A stretch of 64,000 nt of DNA from Glycomyces paridis (GCF_004912155.1 NZ_STGX01000011.1:1-64000), one strand, 5' to 3'. Counted from the stretch's first letter, positions 1-9,129 are shown. Program-made: numbers and translations. Notes: generated by a model not told the origin, from the sequence alone.

Positions 1-41
1 GAGAACTTGTCCTCGGGCACCGGTGCGAAATCGTCGTTCAT
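1..41 (-). CDS. xylA: xylose isomerase, N-terminal fragment (cut by window edge)
   Basis: Only the first 13 codons and part of codon 14 lie in the window. They read MNDDFAPVPEDKF and then Ser. The P-x-P-E-D-(K/R)-F-(S/T) start is the characteristic N-terminus of actinobacterial xylose isomerases, which convert D-xylose to D-xylulose. The ATG is at 41-39, preceded by an AAAGGA Shine-Dalgarno six bases upstream. It lies 16 bases downstream of the xylulokinase stop on the same strand, so it is the third gene of a GH31-xylB-xylA operon. The identification rests on a short peptide plus context. Confidence 0.75.
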   Translation of the reverse strand, partial: MNDDFAPVPEDKF

Positions 42-57
42 CTGCTGTCCTTTGCTG

Positions 58-1446
58 TTAACGGTGCTTGGCCCAGGACGAGGTCTCGTCCCTGAGGGTC
101 GCGTACTGGTCGGCAACCGGGCCGGCGGTGCCGGTGTACCGCTCGGTGCCGCCCGTCTTCCACTGTGGCGGTTCGGCCGCGCCCGTGAGCGCCCACGCCG
201 CCTGCTTGGCGGCGCCGAGGGCCACGTACTCGGCCGAGGGGGGGACTTCGACGTCGACGCCGAACACGGTGGGGGCGATTCGGCGGACTGCTTCGGAGGC
301 GGCGGCGCCGCCGATGAGGAGGACCCGGGAGGCCTCGAGGCCCTGGGCGGCCATCGCGGCGAGCCCGTCGGCCTGGGCCGAGAGCATCCCTTCGACGGCG
401 GCGCGGGCGAGGTCGGCGCGGGTGGCGCCGGTGGTGATCCCGGAGAGGACGCCGGTGGCGTTCGGCCGGGCGGGGGTGCGTTCGCCGTCGAGGTACGGCA
501 GGAGGGCGAGGCCTCCGGCTCCGGACGCGGCGGCGAGCGCGAGCGCGTCGAACTCGGCATGGTCCACACCGAGGAGGTTACGGAACGTGTCGAGGACGCG
601 GGCCGCGTTGAGGGTGCACACCAGCGGCAGGAAGCGGCCGGTGGCGTCGGCGAACCCGGCGACGAGCCCGGAGGGGTCGTTGGCGGGGACCTCGGAGACG
701 CCGAAGACGGTGCCGGAGGTGCCGAGGGAGACCGCGACGTCGCCGGGGCCGAGCCCGAGGCCGAGGGCGGCGCCGGCGTTGTCGCCGGTGCCGGGGGCGA
801 CGGCGGCGCCCCAGGTGGAGCGGCCGACGACCTCGTTCGGGGCGGCGACGCGCGGGAGCGCGAGTTCGCGGCCGAAGGCCTGGACGAGGCGGTCGGTGAC
901 GTAGGCGCCGGTGCGCGGGGACCAGTAGCCGGTGCCGGAGGCGTCGGAGCGGTCGGTGGTGGCCTCCGTGTGGGGGACGCCGCGGAGCTTCATGGTGAGC
1001 CAGTCGTGCGGGAGCATGACGGCGGCGGTGCGGGCGGCGTTCTCGGGCTCGTGCTCGGCGAGCCAGGCGAGTTTCGTGGCGGTGAAGGAGGCGGCGAGGA
1101 CGAGGCCGGTGTCGGCGGCCCAGGCCTCGGCGCCGCTCTCGGCGGTGAGGCGCTCGGCCTGGGGGGCCGAGCGGGTGTCGTTCCACAGCAGGGCGGGCCG
1201 GACCACGTCGCCTTCGGCGTCGAGGGCGACCATGCCGTGCTGCTGGCCGGCGACGGCCACGGCGTCGGCGCGTTCGAGGAGGCCCTTGCCGGCCTCTTGG
1301 AGGGCCTCCCACCAGGCCTCGGGCGGGCATTCGGTGCCCTCGGGGTGGGAGGCCCGGCCGGAGTCGACGATCTCGCCGGTCTCGGTTTCGACCAGGAGGA
1401 CCTTCGTGGACTGGGTGGAGGAGTCGACTCCGGCTACAAGGCTCAT
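58..1446 (-). CDS. xylB: xylulokinase
   Basis: This is a 462-residue FGGY-family sugar kinase that phosphorylates D-xylulose to D-xylulose 5-phosphate for the pentose phosphate pathway. The N-terminus has the ATPase-fold phosphate-1 motif (GVDSSTQSTK, residues 6-15). The xylulokinase-type segment AVAGQQHGMV follows near residue 65 and LLWNDTRS near residue 86. The phosphate-2 region GTSGTVFGVS lies mid-protein and the adenosine motif VLLIGGAAAS near the C-terminus. Length is typical (450-500). The ATG directly abuts the stop of the upstream GH31 gene (TAG then ATG), so translation is probably coupled. xylA starts 16 bases downstream. Together the three genes take alpha-xylosides to xylulose 5-phosphate. 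Confidence 0.95.
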   Translation of the reverse strand: MSLVAGVDSSTQSTKVLLVETETGEIVDSGRASHPEGTECPPEAWWEALQEAGKGLLERADAVAVAGQQHGMVALDAEGDVVRPALLWNDTRSAPQAERLTAESGAEAWAADTGLVLAASFTATKLAWLAEHEPENAARTAAVMLPHDWLTMKLRGVPHTEATTDRSDASGTGYWSPRTGAYVTDRLVQAFGRELALPRVAAPNEVVGRSTWGAAVAPGTGDNAGAALGLGLGPGDVAVSLGTSGTVFGVSEVPANDPSGLVAGFADATGRFLPLVCTLNAARVLDTFRNLLGVDHAEFDALALAAASGAGGLALLPYLDGERTPARPNATGVLSGITTGATRADLARAAVEGMLSAQADGLAAMAAQGLEASRVLLIGGAAASEAVRRIAPTVFGVDVEVPPSAEYVALGAAKQAAWALTGAAEPPQWKTGGTERYTGTAGPVADQYATLRDETSSWAKHR

Positions 1447-3744
1447 CTATTTACGCTCCAGCTCGGCCTTCACGGGCTTACCGACGACGTCGATGACGCT
1501 CACATTAGCGAGGTCCGCGGGACCGCTCGAAACCAGGGTCACAACAGTTTCTGAAACAGTTTCTACAGTGATGACGGTGTCGCCGTCGACGTCGGAGAGC
1601 ACGATCCCCTCGGTCGGCGTCCCCCACACTTCGAGCGTGACGCCCTCGAAGGGCCCGTCGCCGAAGGTCGCGCCGGGCGCGACGCGCGGGAGGATCGCGC
1701 CGTAGCGCACGAAGACCGGGAAGGTCTCCAGGCCGTGCTTCGTGTCGATGTACCGGCCGCCCTCGTGGACCTCCTTGGTCCAGAAGTCGATCCACCGGCC
1801 CTCGGGCAGGTAGACCTTGCGCTCGCCCGACGGGTCGTTGACCGGGGCCACGAGCAGGTCGGTGCCGAAGCGGTACTCCTGGTCGGCGGTCCACGAGACC
1901 GGGTCGGCCGGGTCGTCGACGTTGAGCGCGCGCAGCACCGGCTCGCCGGTGCGCGAGGCGCGCACGGCCGCCGAGTAGATGTAGGGCGCCAGCGAGTAGC
2001 GCAGCTTCAGGGCCTCGACCGCGAGGCGCTCGGCCTCCTCGGAGAACTCCCACAGCTCGCGCGTGGTGGTGCCGTGGTAGCGCAGCAGCGGCGAGAGCGC
2101 GCCGAACTGGGCCCAGCGGATGTACAGGTCGTCGGTGGGGCGGCCGTTGAAGCCGCCGGTGTCGTGCGACCAGAACGGGACGCCCGACAGGCCGTGCGAG
2201 AGGCCGCCGCGGATGGTGCCGCCCAGGCCGGCCCAGGTGGTCTGGACGTCGCCGGACCACTGCGCGGGGTGGCGCTGGCCGCCGAGGAACGACGAGCGCG
2301 CCCACACGAAGTCGTACCCGTGGATCTCGCGGGTCACCTCGCAGACCGCGTCGTTGTACAGCAGCGTGTACACGTTGTGCAGCTCGGTGCCGGTCATGCC
2401 GTTGTGCGCCACCGCGTCGGCGGGCACGCCCTCGGCGAAGTCGGTCTTGTACAGGGCCGCACCGTCGCGCAGGGGCCCGCGCAGCAGGTCCTTCCACCAC
2501 GCGGTGGCCTCGGGGTTGGTGAAGTCGACGATGCCGCAGGCGGGGAACGAGCCGTGCCAGGTGTCGGCCACGTACGTCTCGCCCTTGGCGTCCTTGAGGA
2601 AGTAGCCGGCCTCGTCGGCGACCTTGAACAGCGGGGACTTGTGGGAGATGTAGGAGTTCATCCACAGGCAGACCTTGAAGCCCTGCTCGGCCAGCTCGGC
2701 CATGAGCGAGGGGGCCTCGGGGAAGTTCTCGGGGTCCCACTGCATGTCCGACCAGTGGCCGTCGGTCTGCCAGAAGGTGTCGAGGTGGAGCACGTCGCAG
2801 GGGATGCCGCGACCGCGGATCTTCGCGGCCCGCTCCAGGACCTTCTCGCGGCTGTCCTCGAAGAAGCCCGAGGAGATCCAGGTGCCGAAGGCCCACTTGG
2901 GCGGCAGCGCCGGGCGTGAGGTGAGCCCGTCGTAGCGGTCGATGACCTCCAGCGGCGTGCCGCCGAGCACGAAGTACTCCAGGACGTCGTCGGGGACGAG
3001 GATCTCGACGGCCGCGTGGGTCTGCTGGGCCATGTCGAACTCGACGGGGGCGCCGGAGTTGACCAGGACGCCGTAGCCGCGGTCGGAGACGTAGATCGGG
3101 ATGTTCTTGTAGGCGCGGATGGACTCCGAGCCGAACGCGTCGAAGTTCCACATGAGCGGGCGCTGGCCGCGCGCGTTCAGGGGCGCGAAGCGCTCGCCGA
3201 ACCCGGCGAAGGCCTCGTCCGGTGCGGCCGTGAAGGACTCGTGGTAGGCGACGGGGGCGCCGTCGACGATGGAGCGGCCGAAGGGGAGCGTGCGCAGGCG
3301 GCCCGAGATGTCCTCTTCGCCGGGGTTCTGGGCGACGAGGGTGCGGCCGTCGGCGTCGGTGTAGCGCAGCGACCAGGGTTCGAGGGTGGCGACGGCGCGC
3401 ACGGAGCCGGCGTCGACGACGACGGTGCCGTCCTCGGCGGTCACGGTCGCGTCGGCGTAGGTGCCGGCGTGGACCATCTCGATGATCCGCTCGGAGGCGG
3501 GGCGGGCCTGCGGGTCGGCGGACAGGCGCGCGCGGACGACGCCCTCGGCGACGGCGGTGAGGCTGACGTACAGCTCCTCGCCGGCGCTCGTGGCGGCCTT
3601 GAGGAGGACCGAGGCGGACTCGCGGGCCGCGACCTCGGCCCGCTGGACGGCCGACAGACCCTGCTCGCCCGGGGCGCGCTGGGGCAGCTCCGGGGGGTCG
3701 GCGACGAAGAACTCGCGGGCGACCAGCGGCGGGCGATAAGGCAT
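1447..3744 (-). CDS. alpha-xylosidase, glycoside hydrolase family 31 (YicI-like)
   Basis: This 765-residue cytoplasmic GH31 enzyme has no signal peptide. The catalytic domain carries the nucleophile in YKTDFAEG (Asp435) and the acid/base in QWSGD (Asp499). Both motifs are those of bacterial alpha-xylosidases such as YicI (772 residues), which release xylose from isoprimeverose-type oligosaccharides. The N-terminal beta-sandwich spans roughly residues 1-280, and the C-terminal beta domains follow residue 620. The gene heads an operon with xylB and xylA. Its 5' region carries an inverted repeat overlapping a -10 box. Its last codons use an atypical run (ACT, GTT, TCA, GAA) that forms an operator-like palindrome (see 1547-1563). 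Alpha-glucosidase activity cannot be excluded, but the xyl operon supports xylosidase. Confidence 0.88.
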   Translation of the reverse strand: MPYRPPLVAREFFVADPPELPQRAPGEQGLSAVQRAEVAARESASVLLKAATSAGEELYVSLTAVAEGVVRARLSADPQARPASERIIEMVHAGTYADATVTAEDGTVVVDAGSVRAVATLEPWSLRYTDADGRTLVAQNPGEEDISGRLRTLPFGRSIVDGAPVAYHESFTAAPDEAFAGFGERFAPLNARGQRPLMWNFDAFGSESIRAYKNIPIYVSDRGYGVLVNSGAPVEFDMAQQTHAAVEILVPDDVLEYFVLGGTPLEVIDRYDGLTSRPALPPKWAFGTWISSGFFEDSREKVLERAAKIRGRGIPCDVLHLDTFWQTDGHWSDMQWDPENFPEAPSLMAELAEQGFKVCLWMNSYISHKSPLFKVADEAGYFLKDAKGETYVADTWHGSFPACGIVDFTNPEATAWWKDLLRGPLRDGAALYKTDFAEGVPADAVAHNGMTGTELHNVYTLLYNDAVCEVTREIHGYDFVWARSSFLGGQRHPAQWSGDVQTTWAGLGGTIRGGLSHGLSGVPFWSHDTGGFNGRPTDDLYIRWAQFGALSPLLRYHGTTTRELWEFSEEAERLAVEALKLRYSLAPYIYSAAVRASRTGEPVLRALNVDDPADPVSWTADQEYRFGTDLLVAPVNDPSGERKVYLPEGRWIDFWTKEVHEGGRYIDTKHGLETFPVFVRYGAILPRVAPGATFGDGPFEGVTLEVWGTPTEGIVLSDVDGDTVITVETVSETVVTLVSSGPADLANVSVIDVVGKPVKAELERK
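1547..1563. promoter_or_regulatory. operator-like palindrome inside the 3' end of the GH31 gene
   Basis: GTTTC-T-GAAAC (1547-1557) is a perfect palindrome followed by a further GTTTC (1559-1563). It is built from codons that are rare in this genome. The minus-strand word GAAACTGTT recurs at the operator cluster of the dpp-type operon (62422-62430). It lies about 100 bases upstream of xylB, so it may be an internal regulatory site. Confidence 0.4.
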
Positions 3745-3804
3745 TCGGTGCTCCTGCCTGTTCAGGGTGCGTACGGCGGCCGGGCCGGTGCGGCGCGACG
3801 TCCG

Positions 3805-3820
3805 TTAGTTTATCGACTAA
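3805..3820 (-). promoter_or_regulatory. putative xyl operator overlapping the -10 box
   Basis: TTAGT (3805-3809) and ACTAA (3816-3820) form an inverted repeat with a 6-base spacer. On the minus strand a -10-like TAAACT (3812-3807) lies inside it, about 60 bases upstream of the GH31 start. TTAGT/ACTAA half-sites followed by AACAAA resemble operators of ROK-family xylose repressors (XylR). No such repressor gene is present in this window, so the regulator is inferred. Confidence 0.45.
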
Positions 3821-4010
3821 TCCAACAAATTGCGACCGGGGGCGATGGCTCTCAGTATTATCGGCGCCGCGGTCCGTCGCGGGGCCGTTTCGCCGCGCGC
3901 CGCCGAACCGGACCGCCCCGGCTGTCGCGGTTCGCCTCCGGACGGGCGCAGGACGACTAACCTGGTCGGTGCAACTGCCGGACCACGAGCGATTCCTGCG
4001 AGGTACTGAG

Positions 4011-4481
4011 ATGTCGACCGTCCGCTCCAGTCTTTCCGACGAGAACCGCGATATCACCGCCGAGGCCCTCCAGGGCGCGCTGGTCGACCTCATCGACCTC
4101 TCGCTGGTCGGCAAGCAGGCGCACTGGAACGTCTACGGCAAGAACTTCCGCTCGCTCCACCTCCAGCTCGACGAGATCGTCGTGTCGGCGCGCAACGCCA
4201 CCGACCTGGTCGCCGAGCGGGCCATCGCCATCGGCGTGAGCGCCGACGGCAGGGCCGCCACGGTCGCCGAGCACTCCTCGGTCCCCAAGATCCACGACGG
4301 CACCATCAGCGACACCGAGGTCGTCTCGCTGTTCATCGAGGCCTACGGGTCGATCATCGCCAACATGCGCGAGCGCATCGAGGTCACCGAGTCGGCCGAC
4401 CCGGTCACCCAGGACCTCCTCATCGGCGTCACCGCCGAGCTGGAGAAGCAGAGCTGGATGTTCCAGGCCGAACTCGGCTGA
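4011..4481 (+). CDS. dps: Dps-family ferritin-like DNA-protection protein
   Basis: This 156-residue four-helix Dps protein forms dodecamers that oxidise and store iron and protect DNA in stress. The intersubunit ferroxidase ligands are visible in AHWNVYGKNFRSLHLQLDE: His38, His50 and Asp54. The ATG at 4011 is chosen because it has a GCGAGG ribosome site seven bases upstream. An in-frame ATG at 3969 lacks one and would add an atypical 14-residue head. A TAACCT hexamer at 3958-3963 is a possible -10 box. A strong hairpin with a T-run follows the stop. It is transcribed singly, divergent from the GH31 operon. Confidence 0.92.
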   Translation: MSTVRSSLSDENRDITAEALQGALVDLIDLSLVGKQAHWNVYGKNFRSLHLQLDEIVVSARNATDLVAERAIAIGVSADGRAATVAEHSSVPKIHDGTISDTEVVSLFIEAYGSIIANMRERIEVTESADPVTQDLLIGVTAELEKQSWMFQAELG

Positions 4482-4491
4482 GGGCTTCGCA

Positions 4492-4533
4492 GCCGGGGCC
4501 GGAACGCCGTCGCGTTCCGGCCCCGGCCTTTTT
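4492..4533 (+). terminator. intrinsic terminator of dps
   Basis: A perfect 15-bp stem (4492-4506 with 4513-4527) with a 6-base loop is followed by C and five T. It begins 11 bases after the dps stop. Confidence 0.9.
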
Positions 4534-4549
4534 CTGCGAAGAGCAGGGT

Positions 4550-5953
4550 CTAATCGGCGGTGCAGGTGACCTGCGGGGCGGCGCTGGAGCCGGAGCCGAC
4601 GAAGCCCCAGGCGTTCATCGTCTGCCCGGCCGCGATGTTGGCGTTCCAGCCCACGTCGCTCGCGGTCACCGAGGACCCGCTGGAGGTCACGGTCGCGTTC
4701 CACGAGCTGGTGATGGACTGGCCCGAGGGCCAGGTCCACGTGAGCGTCCAGCCGTTCACCGCGCCGTTGTCGGCGGTGATGAGCACGTTGCCCTGCCAGC
4801 CCGAGCCCCAGTCGTTGACCACGTCGATCTCGGCGGTGCAGTCGCCGTCGCCGGTGGGCGGCGGGGTCGTGGTGCCGGGGTCGGTGGTGGTGGGCTCCTC
4901 CGAGCCGTCGCCGCCGAGGGCCTCCAGCACCGCGTTGTAGGCCGGCTTCTTGCCGAAGTTGTCGTCGAACAGCAGCGGGGCGCCGTAGCCGGGGAAGACG
5001 CCGGGCACCCAGGAGTCGGCGTCGCGCAGGCCCCACACGGTGACGCCGGAGCAGTCGGCCAGCTCGGCGCAGATCGAGACCACGCGCTCGTAGTCGTTCG
5101 CCTGCTGCTGGAGCTCGTTGGCGTCGGCCGGCGTCTGGATGCGGATGTCGAGCTCGGTGATGCGGACCTTCAGGCCGAGGTCGATGAAGCGCTGGAGGTT
5201 GGCCTCCATGGTCGAGGGGACCTGGCCGAGGATGAGGTGCGACTGGAAGCCGACGCCGTCGATGAGGTTCTGGGAGTTCAGGCCCTGCGCGATCGTGTAG
5301 ATCCGGTCGGACTTGGCGTTGTCGCCCTCGATCGAGTAGTCGTTGATGTAGAGGTCGGCGTTAGGGTCGGCCGCGCGGGCGGTCTGGAACGCGGTGGTGA
5401 TGTAGCCGTCGCCGAGGGTGTTGCGCCAGAACGAGTCGCGCATGGCGCCGTTGTTGTCGCTCACGACCTCGTTGACGACGTCCCAGGAGTCGACCCGGCC
5501 CTCGTAGCGGTTGGCCAGCGTGTTGATGTGGTCGACCATGGCCGCCTGCATCGCCGAGGCCGAGAGGTTCTGGACCCACTGCGGCGTCTGGCTGTGCCAC
5601 ACGAAGGTGTGGCCGTGGACGGTCTGGTCGTTGTCCTCGGCGAAGTCGACGATGGCGTCGGCGCCCGAGAAGTTCCAGGAGTTGTCGCTCGGTTCGGTGG
5701 CGTCCCACTTCATCGCGTTCTCGGCGGTCAGCGAGTTGAACTCGGTCGCCACGAGGTTGCGGTAGGTCGCGTTGTTCTGAAGCTGGTTGGCGTCGACGGC
5801 GATGCCGATGTCGATCCCGGCCTCGTCGGCCGCGCCGCGGAGTGTGGTCTGTGCGCTCGCGAACTGGGTCGAGAGCCCGATGCCCAGGGCCGCGGTCGCG
5901 ACGGTGACGACCCCCGCGATCAACGCACGGCGGCGTTTACGAGTGTGCAGCAC
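4550..5953 (-). CDS. secreted endo-1,4-beta-xylanase, GH10 plus CBM2
   Basis: This 467-residue secreted xylanase hydrolyses internal beta-1,4 bonds of xylan. A signal peptide covers residues 1-35 (RKRRR n-region, hydrophobic stretch, cleavage near ASA-QT). The GH10 barrel spans about residues 36-340, with acid/base Glu162 in WDVVNE and nucleophile Glu267 in ITELDIR. A Thr/Pro-rich linker is followed by a C-terminal family 2 carbohydrate-binding module of about 100 residues, rich in Trp and bounded by two Cys. Start choice: GTG at 5953 has a GAGGAG ribosome site seven bases upstream. The longer open frame runs through the promoter/operator region and lacks a ribosome site. A CebR-like operator lies in the 5' region. 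Confidence 0.93.
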   Translation of the reverse strand: MLHTRKRRRALIAGVVTVATAALGIGLSTQFASAQTTLRGAADEAGIDIGIAVDANQLQNNATYRNLVATEFNSLTAENAMKWDATEPSDNSWNFSGADAIVDFAEDNDQTVHGHTFVWHSQTPQWVQNLSASAMQAAMVDHINTLANRYEGRVDSWDVVNEVVSDNNGAMRDSFWRNTLGDGYITTAFQTARAADPNADLYINDYSIEGDNAKSDRIYTIAQGLNSQNLIDGVGFQSHLILGQVPSTMEANLQRFIDLGLKVRITELDIRIQTPADANELQQQANDYERVVSICAELADCSGVTVWGLRDADSWVPGVFPGYGAPLLFDDNFGKKPAYNAVLEALGGDGSEEPTTTDPGTTTPPPTGDGDCTAEIDVVNDWGSGWQGNVLITADNGAVNGWTLTWTWPSGQSITSSWNATVTSSGSSVTASDVGWNANIAAGQTMNAWGFVGSGSSAAPQVTCTAD

Positions 5954-6009
5954 TAATAGCTCCTCAGTCTGTGGCCGCGCGTGAGGGAACGAGGCTGTCG
6001 CAAAGGGGA

Positions 6010-6063
6010 GCGGAGCGCTCCCAAGGTAGGGCACAGCCTAGCGAATGTATAGACACGCGTCAA
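6010..6063 (-). promoter_or_regulatory. xylanase promoter with CebR-like operator
   Basis: On the minus strand, -35 TTGACG (6063-6058), a 17-base spacer and -10 TAGGCT (6040-6035) form a good promoter. Just downstream, 6023-6010 reads TGGGAGCGCTCCGC, matching 12 of 14 bases of the known actinomycete CebR operator TGGGAGCGCTCCCA. A LacI-family repressor responding to cello- or related oligosaccharides is therefore likely. Confidence 0.7.
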
Positions 6064-6089
6064 TACTGAGGTGCGGTCGTCCCAGCACG

Positions 6090-6125
6090 CAGGCGCGGAC
6101 CCGGATCGCTCCGGGTCCGCGCCTG
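6090..6125 (-). terminator. hairpin terminator after leuS
   Basis: A perfect 16-bp stem (6090-6105 with 6110-6125) with a TCGC loop lies 32 bases past the leuS stop. It has no T-run, as is common in actinomycetes. Confidence 0.7.
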
Positions 6126-6156
6126 TGGCCATATAGGACGAATCAGCGGAGGGCGG

Positions 6157-8973
6157 TCACTTCGCCACGATCGAGACCATCCGGCCGGCGACGACGATGA
6201 CCTTCTTGACGTCCTTGCCCTCCAGGTTCGCCGCGACCCGCTCCTCCGCCAGCGCGGCGGCCTTGACGGCCTCCTCGCCGGCGTCGGCGCCGATCTCGAT
6301 GCGCCCGCGCACCTTCCCGTTGATCTGGACCGGGTAGGTCACGGTGTCCTCGACCAGGTACCGCTCGTCGACCTCGGGGAAGGGCGCGTAGGCGATGCCG
6401 CCCTCGTTGCCCATGCGCTCCCACAGCTCCTCGGCGATGTGCGGGGCGATCGGCGCGACCATGGTCACCAGGGCCTCGGCCGCGGCGCGCGGCACCGGGT
6501 GCAGGCCGGTCACGTGGTTGTTCAGAGTGATGAGCTTGGCGACGGCGGTGTTCATGCGCAGGTGCTCGTAGTCCTCGCGGACCCCGGCGACGGCCTTGTG
6601 GATCTCGCGCAGGGTGGCGGCGTCCGGTTCGGCGTCGGCGACGGTGACCTCGCCGGTCTCCTCGTCGACGATGTTGCGCCACAGGCGTTGCAGGAACCGC
6701 TGGGAGCCGACGATGGCGCGGGTCTCCCAGGGCTTGGAGTCGGCCAGCGGGCCCATGGACATCTCGTAGACGCGGAAGGTGTCGGCGCCGTAGGCCTCGC
6801 AGACCTCGTCGGGGGTGACGACGTTCTTCAGCGACTTGCCCATCTTGCCGTACTCGCGGTTCACCTTCTCCCCCTTGTAGGTGAAGACGCCGTCGGTCTG
6901 CTCCTCGACCTCTTCGGCCGGGACGTAGACGCCGCGGTCGTCGGTGTAGGCGTAGGCCTGGATGTAGCCCTGGTTGAACAGGCGGCGGAAGGGCTCGCGG
7001 CTGGAGACGTGGCCCAGGTCGAACAGGACCTTCTGCCAGAAGCGGGCGTACAGCAGGTGCAGGACGGCGTGCTCGACCCCGCCGATGTACAGGTCGACGC
7101 CGCCGACGTCCTCGGCGTCGCGCGGGCCCATCCAGTAGGACTCGTTGGCCGGGTCTGCCAGGACCGCGGCGGCCTTGGGGTCGGTGTAGCGCAGCTCGTA
7201 CCAGGAGGAGCCGGCCCAGTTGGGCATGGTGTTCAGTTCGCGCGTGTAGGTCCTGGGCCCCTCGCCCAGGTCGAGTTCGACCTCGACCCAGTCCTTGGCG
7301 CGGCCCAGGGGCGGCTCGGGGGCGGAGGCGGCGTCCTCGGGGTCGAAGGTCTTGGGCGAGAAGTCGTCCAGGTGCGGCAGTTCGACCGGCAGGTGGTCCT
7401 CGGTCAGGGCAACGGGCAGGCCGGTCTCGTCGTAGACGATCGGGAAGGGCTCGCCCCAGTAGCGCTGGCGGCTGAACAGCCAGTCGCGCAGGCGGAAGGT
7501 GGTGGCGCCCTCGCCGCGGCCGTGCTCGGCCAGCCAGTCGATCATGCGGGCCTTGGCGTCGGCGACGCTCATGCCGTCGAGGAACCCGGAGTTGACGGCG
7601 GTGCCGGCGGTGCTCGACAGGACCGCCTGGCGGTCCCAGTCCGTGCCGTCGGTGATGACCTGGACGACGGGGATGCCGAAGGCGGTGGCGAAGTCGAAGT
7701 CGCGCTCGTCGTGGGCGGGCACGGCCATGATCGCGCCGGTGCCGTAGCCGGCCAGGACGTAGTCGGCGATGAACACCGGGACGGTGTCGCCGTTGACGGG
7801 GTTGGTGGCGAAGCCGCCGGTGAAGACGCCGGTCTTCTGCTTGGCGTCGGCCTGGCGCTCCACGTCGGTCTTGGCGGCGGCCTGGGCGCGGTAGGCGGCG
7901 ACGGCGGCGGCGGGCGTGTCGTGACCGCCGGTCCAGGCGGCGGGGGCGTCCGCGGGCCAGGACTCGGCGGTCAGCGCGTCGACCAGCGGGTGCTCGGGGG
8001 CCAGGACCATGTAGGTGGCGCCGAACAGCGTGTCGGGGCGGGTGGTGAAGACCCGGATGTCCCCCGCGTAGGTCGCGAAGTCGACGAACGCGCCGACGGA
8101 CTTGCCGATCCAGTTGCGCTGCATGGACTTCAGCGACTCGGTCCAGTCCAGGCCGTCGAGGTCGGCCAGCAGCCGGTCGGCGTAGGCGGTGATGCGCATC
8201 ATCCACTGCTTCAGGGTGCGCGTGTAGACCGGGAAGTTCCCGCGCTCCGAGCGCCCCTCGGAGGTGACCTCCTCGTTCGACAGGACCGTGCCCAGCCCCG
8301 GGCACCAGTTCACGGGCGCCTCGGTGACGTAGGCCAGGCGGTGGCCGTCGATCGTCCGGCGGCGCTCGACGTCGCTCAGGTCGGCCCAGGCCCGCCCGTC
8401 CTCGACGGTGCGCTCACCGGACTCGAACGCGGCGACGAGCTCGGCGATCGGGCGGGCCCGGTCGGCCTCGGCGTCGTAGTAGGAGTTGAAGATCTGCAGG
8501 AAGATCCACTGGGTCCACTTGAAGTAGTCGGGGTCGGTGGTCGCGAAGTCGCGGCGGTTGTCGTAGCCCATGCCGACCATGCGCAGCTGGCGCCGGTACC
8601 GCTCGATGTTCTCGGCGGTGATCTCGGCGGGCTGGCGGCCCGTGGCGACCGCGTACTGCTCGGTCGGCAGGCCGAACGCGTCCATGCCCAGCGGGTGCAG
8701 GACGTTGAACCCGGCCATGCGCAGGTACCGCGAGTACGCGTCGGTGGCGATGTACCCCAGCGGGTGGCCCACGTGCAGGCCCGCGCCCGAGGGGTAGGGG
8801 AACATGTCCATGACGAACTTCTTGGGCGCACCGGCGCGCGGGTGGTCGGGTTCGGCGAGGGCGCCGGCCGGGTTGGGCGCGCGGAACGTCTCCTCGGCCT
8901 CCCATCGCGCCTGCCAGCGCGGCTCGATCGCGTTGGCCAGCTTGGCGTCGTAACGGTGTGCGGGTTCGCTCAT
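6157..8973 (-). CDS. leuS: leucyl-tRNA synthetase
   Basis: This is a 938-residue class I aminoacyl-tRNA synthetase charging tRNA-Leu. The HIGH-type signature is HVGH (residues 67-70, in [16 protein letters not shown]). The KMSKS-type signature is KMGKS in the C-terminal third. The CP1 editing domain lies between them, and an anticodon-binding domain and C-terminal beta domain follow. Length is normal for the bacterial enzyme. The ATG at 8973 has AGGACGAG upstream. A leader peptide with tandem Leu codons and an intrinsic terminator lie between the promoter and the gene, implying control by charged tRNA-Leu supply. It is divergent from moxR. Confidence 0.98.
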   Translation of the reverse strand: MSEPAHRYDAKLANAIEPRWQARWEAEETFRAPNPAGALAEPDHPRAGAPKKFVMDMFPYPSGAGLHVGHPLGYIATDAYSRYLRMAGFNVLHPLGMDAFGLPTEQYAVATGRQPAEITAENIERYRRQLRMVGMGYDNRRDFATTDPDYFKWTQWIFLQIFNSYYDAEADRARPIAELVAAFESGERTVEDGRAWADLSDVERRRTIDGHRLAYVTEAPVNWCPGLGTVLSNEEVTSEGRSERGNFPVYTRTLKQWMMRITAYADRLLADLDGLDWTESLKSMQRNWIGKSVGAFVDFATYAGDIRVFTTRPDTLFGATYMVLAPEHPLVDALTAESWPADAPAAWTGGHDTPAAAVAAYRAQAAAKTDVERQADAKQKTGVFTGGFATNPVNGDTVPVFIADYVLAGYGTGAIMAVPAHDERDFDFATAFGIPVVQVITDGTDWDRQAVLSSTAGTAVNSGFLDGMSVADAKARMIDWLAEHGRGEGATTFRLRDWLFSRQRYWGEPFPIVYDETGLPVALTEDHLPVELPHLDDFSPKTFDPEDAASAPEPPLGRAKDWVEVELDLGEGPRTYTRELNTMPNWAGSSWYELRYTDPKAAAVLADPANESYWMGPRDAEDVGGVDLYIGGVEHAVLHLLYARFWQKVLFDLGHVSSREPFRRLFNQGYIQAYAYTDDRGVYVPAEEVEEQTDGVFTYKGEKVNREYGKMGKSLKNVVTPDEVCEAYGADTFRVYEMSMGPLADSKPWETRAIVGSQRFLQRLWRNIVDEETGEVTVADAEPDAATLREIHKAVAGVREDYEHLRMNTAVAKLITLNNHVTGLHPVPRAAAEALVTMVAPIAPHIAEELWERMGNEGGIAYAPFPEVDERYLVEDTVTYPVQINGKVRGRIEIGADAGEEAVKAAALAEERVAANLEGKDVKKVIVVAGRMVSIVAK

Positions 8974-9042
8974 GACTCGTCCTGTGGTCCTGGATGCGGC
9001 TTCGGTGTGGGCCGGCGTTGCCCCGGAACGACCCTAGACAGC

Positions 9043-9066
9043 AAAAAACCCCTGGCATGCAGGGGT
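9043..9066 (-). terminator. intrinsic terminator/attenuator in the leuS leader
   Basis: On the minus strand a 7-bp stem, ACCCCTG/CAGGGGT, with a 5-base loop is followed by six T (9048-9043). It sits between the leader peptide (ends 9093) and leuS (starts 8973), so it would stop transcription before leuS unless antiterminated. A second inverted repeat, GCCGTG/CACGGC (9068-9073 and 9087-9092), lies just before it and can overlap alternative pairings. Confidence 0.75.
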
Positions 9067-9092
9067 CGCCGTGCGGGTTCGATCCGACACGG

Positions 9093-9122
9093 CTAGATAA
9101 GAAGCTCGAAACGCCGAGACAT
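9093..9122 (-). CDS. leuS leader peptide (putative)
   Basis: A nine-codon frame, MSRRFELLI then TAG, contains two adjacent CTT leucine codons. CTT is rare in this genome, which uses CTG and CTC. It has no Shine-Dalgarno. A TACAAT -10 box ends exactly seven bases before the ATG, so the transcript should be leaderless and begin at or next to the ATG. It is followed by a hairpin and then an intrinsic terminator upstream of leuS. That is the arrangement of ribosome-mediated attenuation: stalling at uncharged Leu codons would alter leader folding. The function is inferred; the sequence layout is direct. Confidence 0.65.
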   Translation of the reverse strand: MSRRFELLI

Positions 9123-9129
9123 GGCCACC

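Noticed and set aside
9051-9095. tRNA-like features on the plus strand (CCCCT/AGGGG stem with CAT loop, GGTTCGATCC)
   Set aside because: Loop position 33 is G, the T-loop is one base short and no acceptor stem forms. The stem is better explained as the minus-strand leuS terminator.
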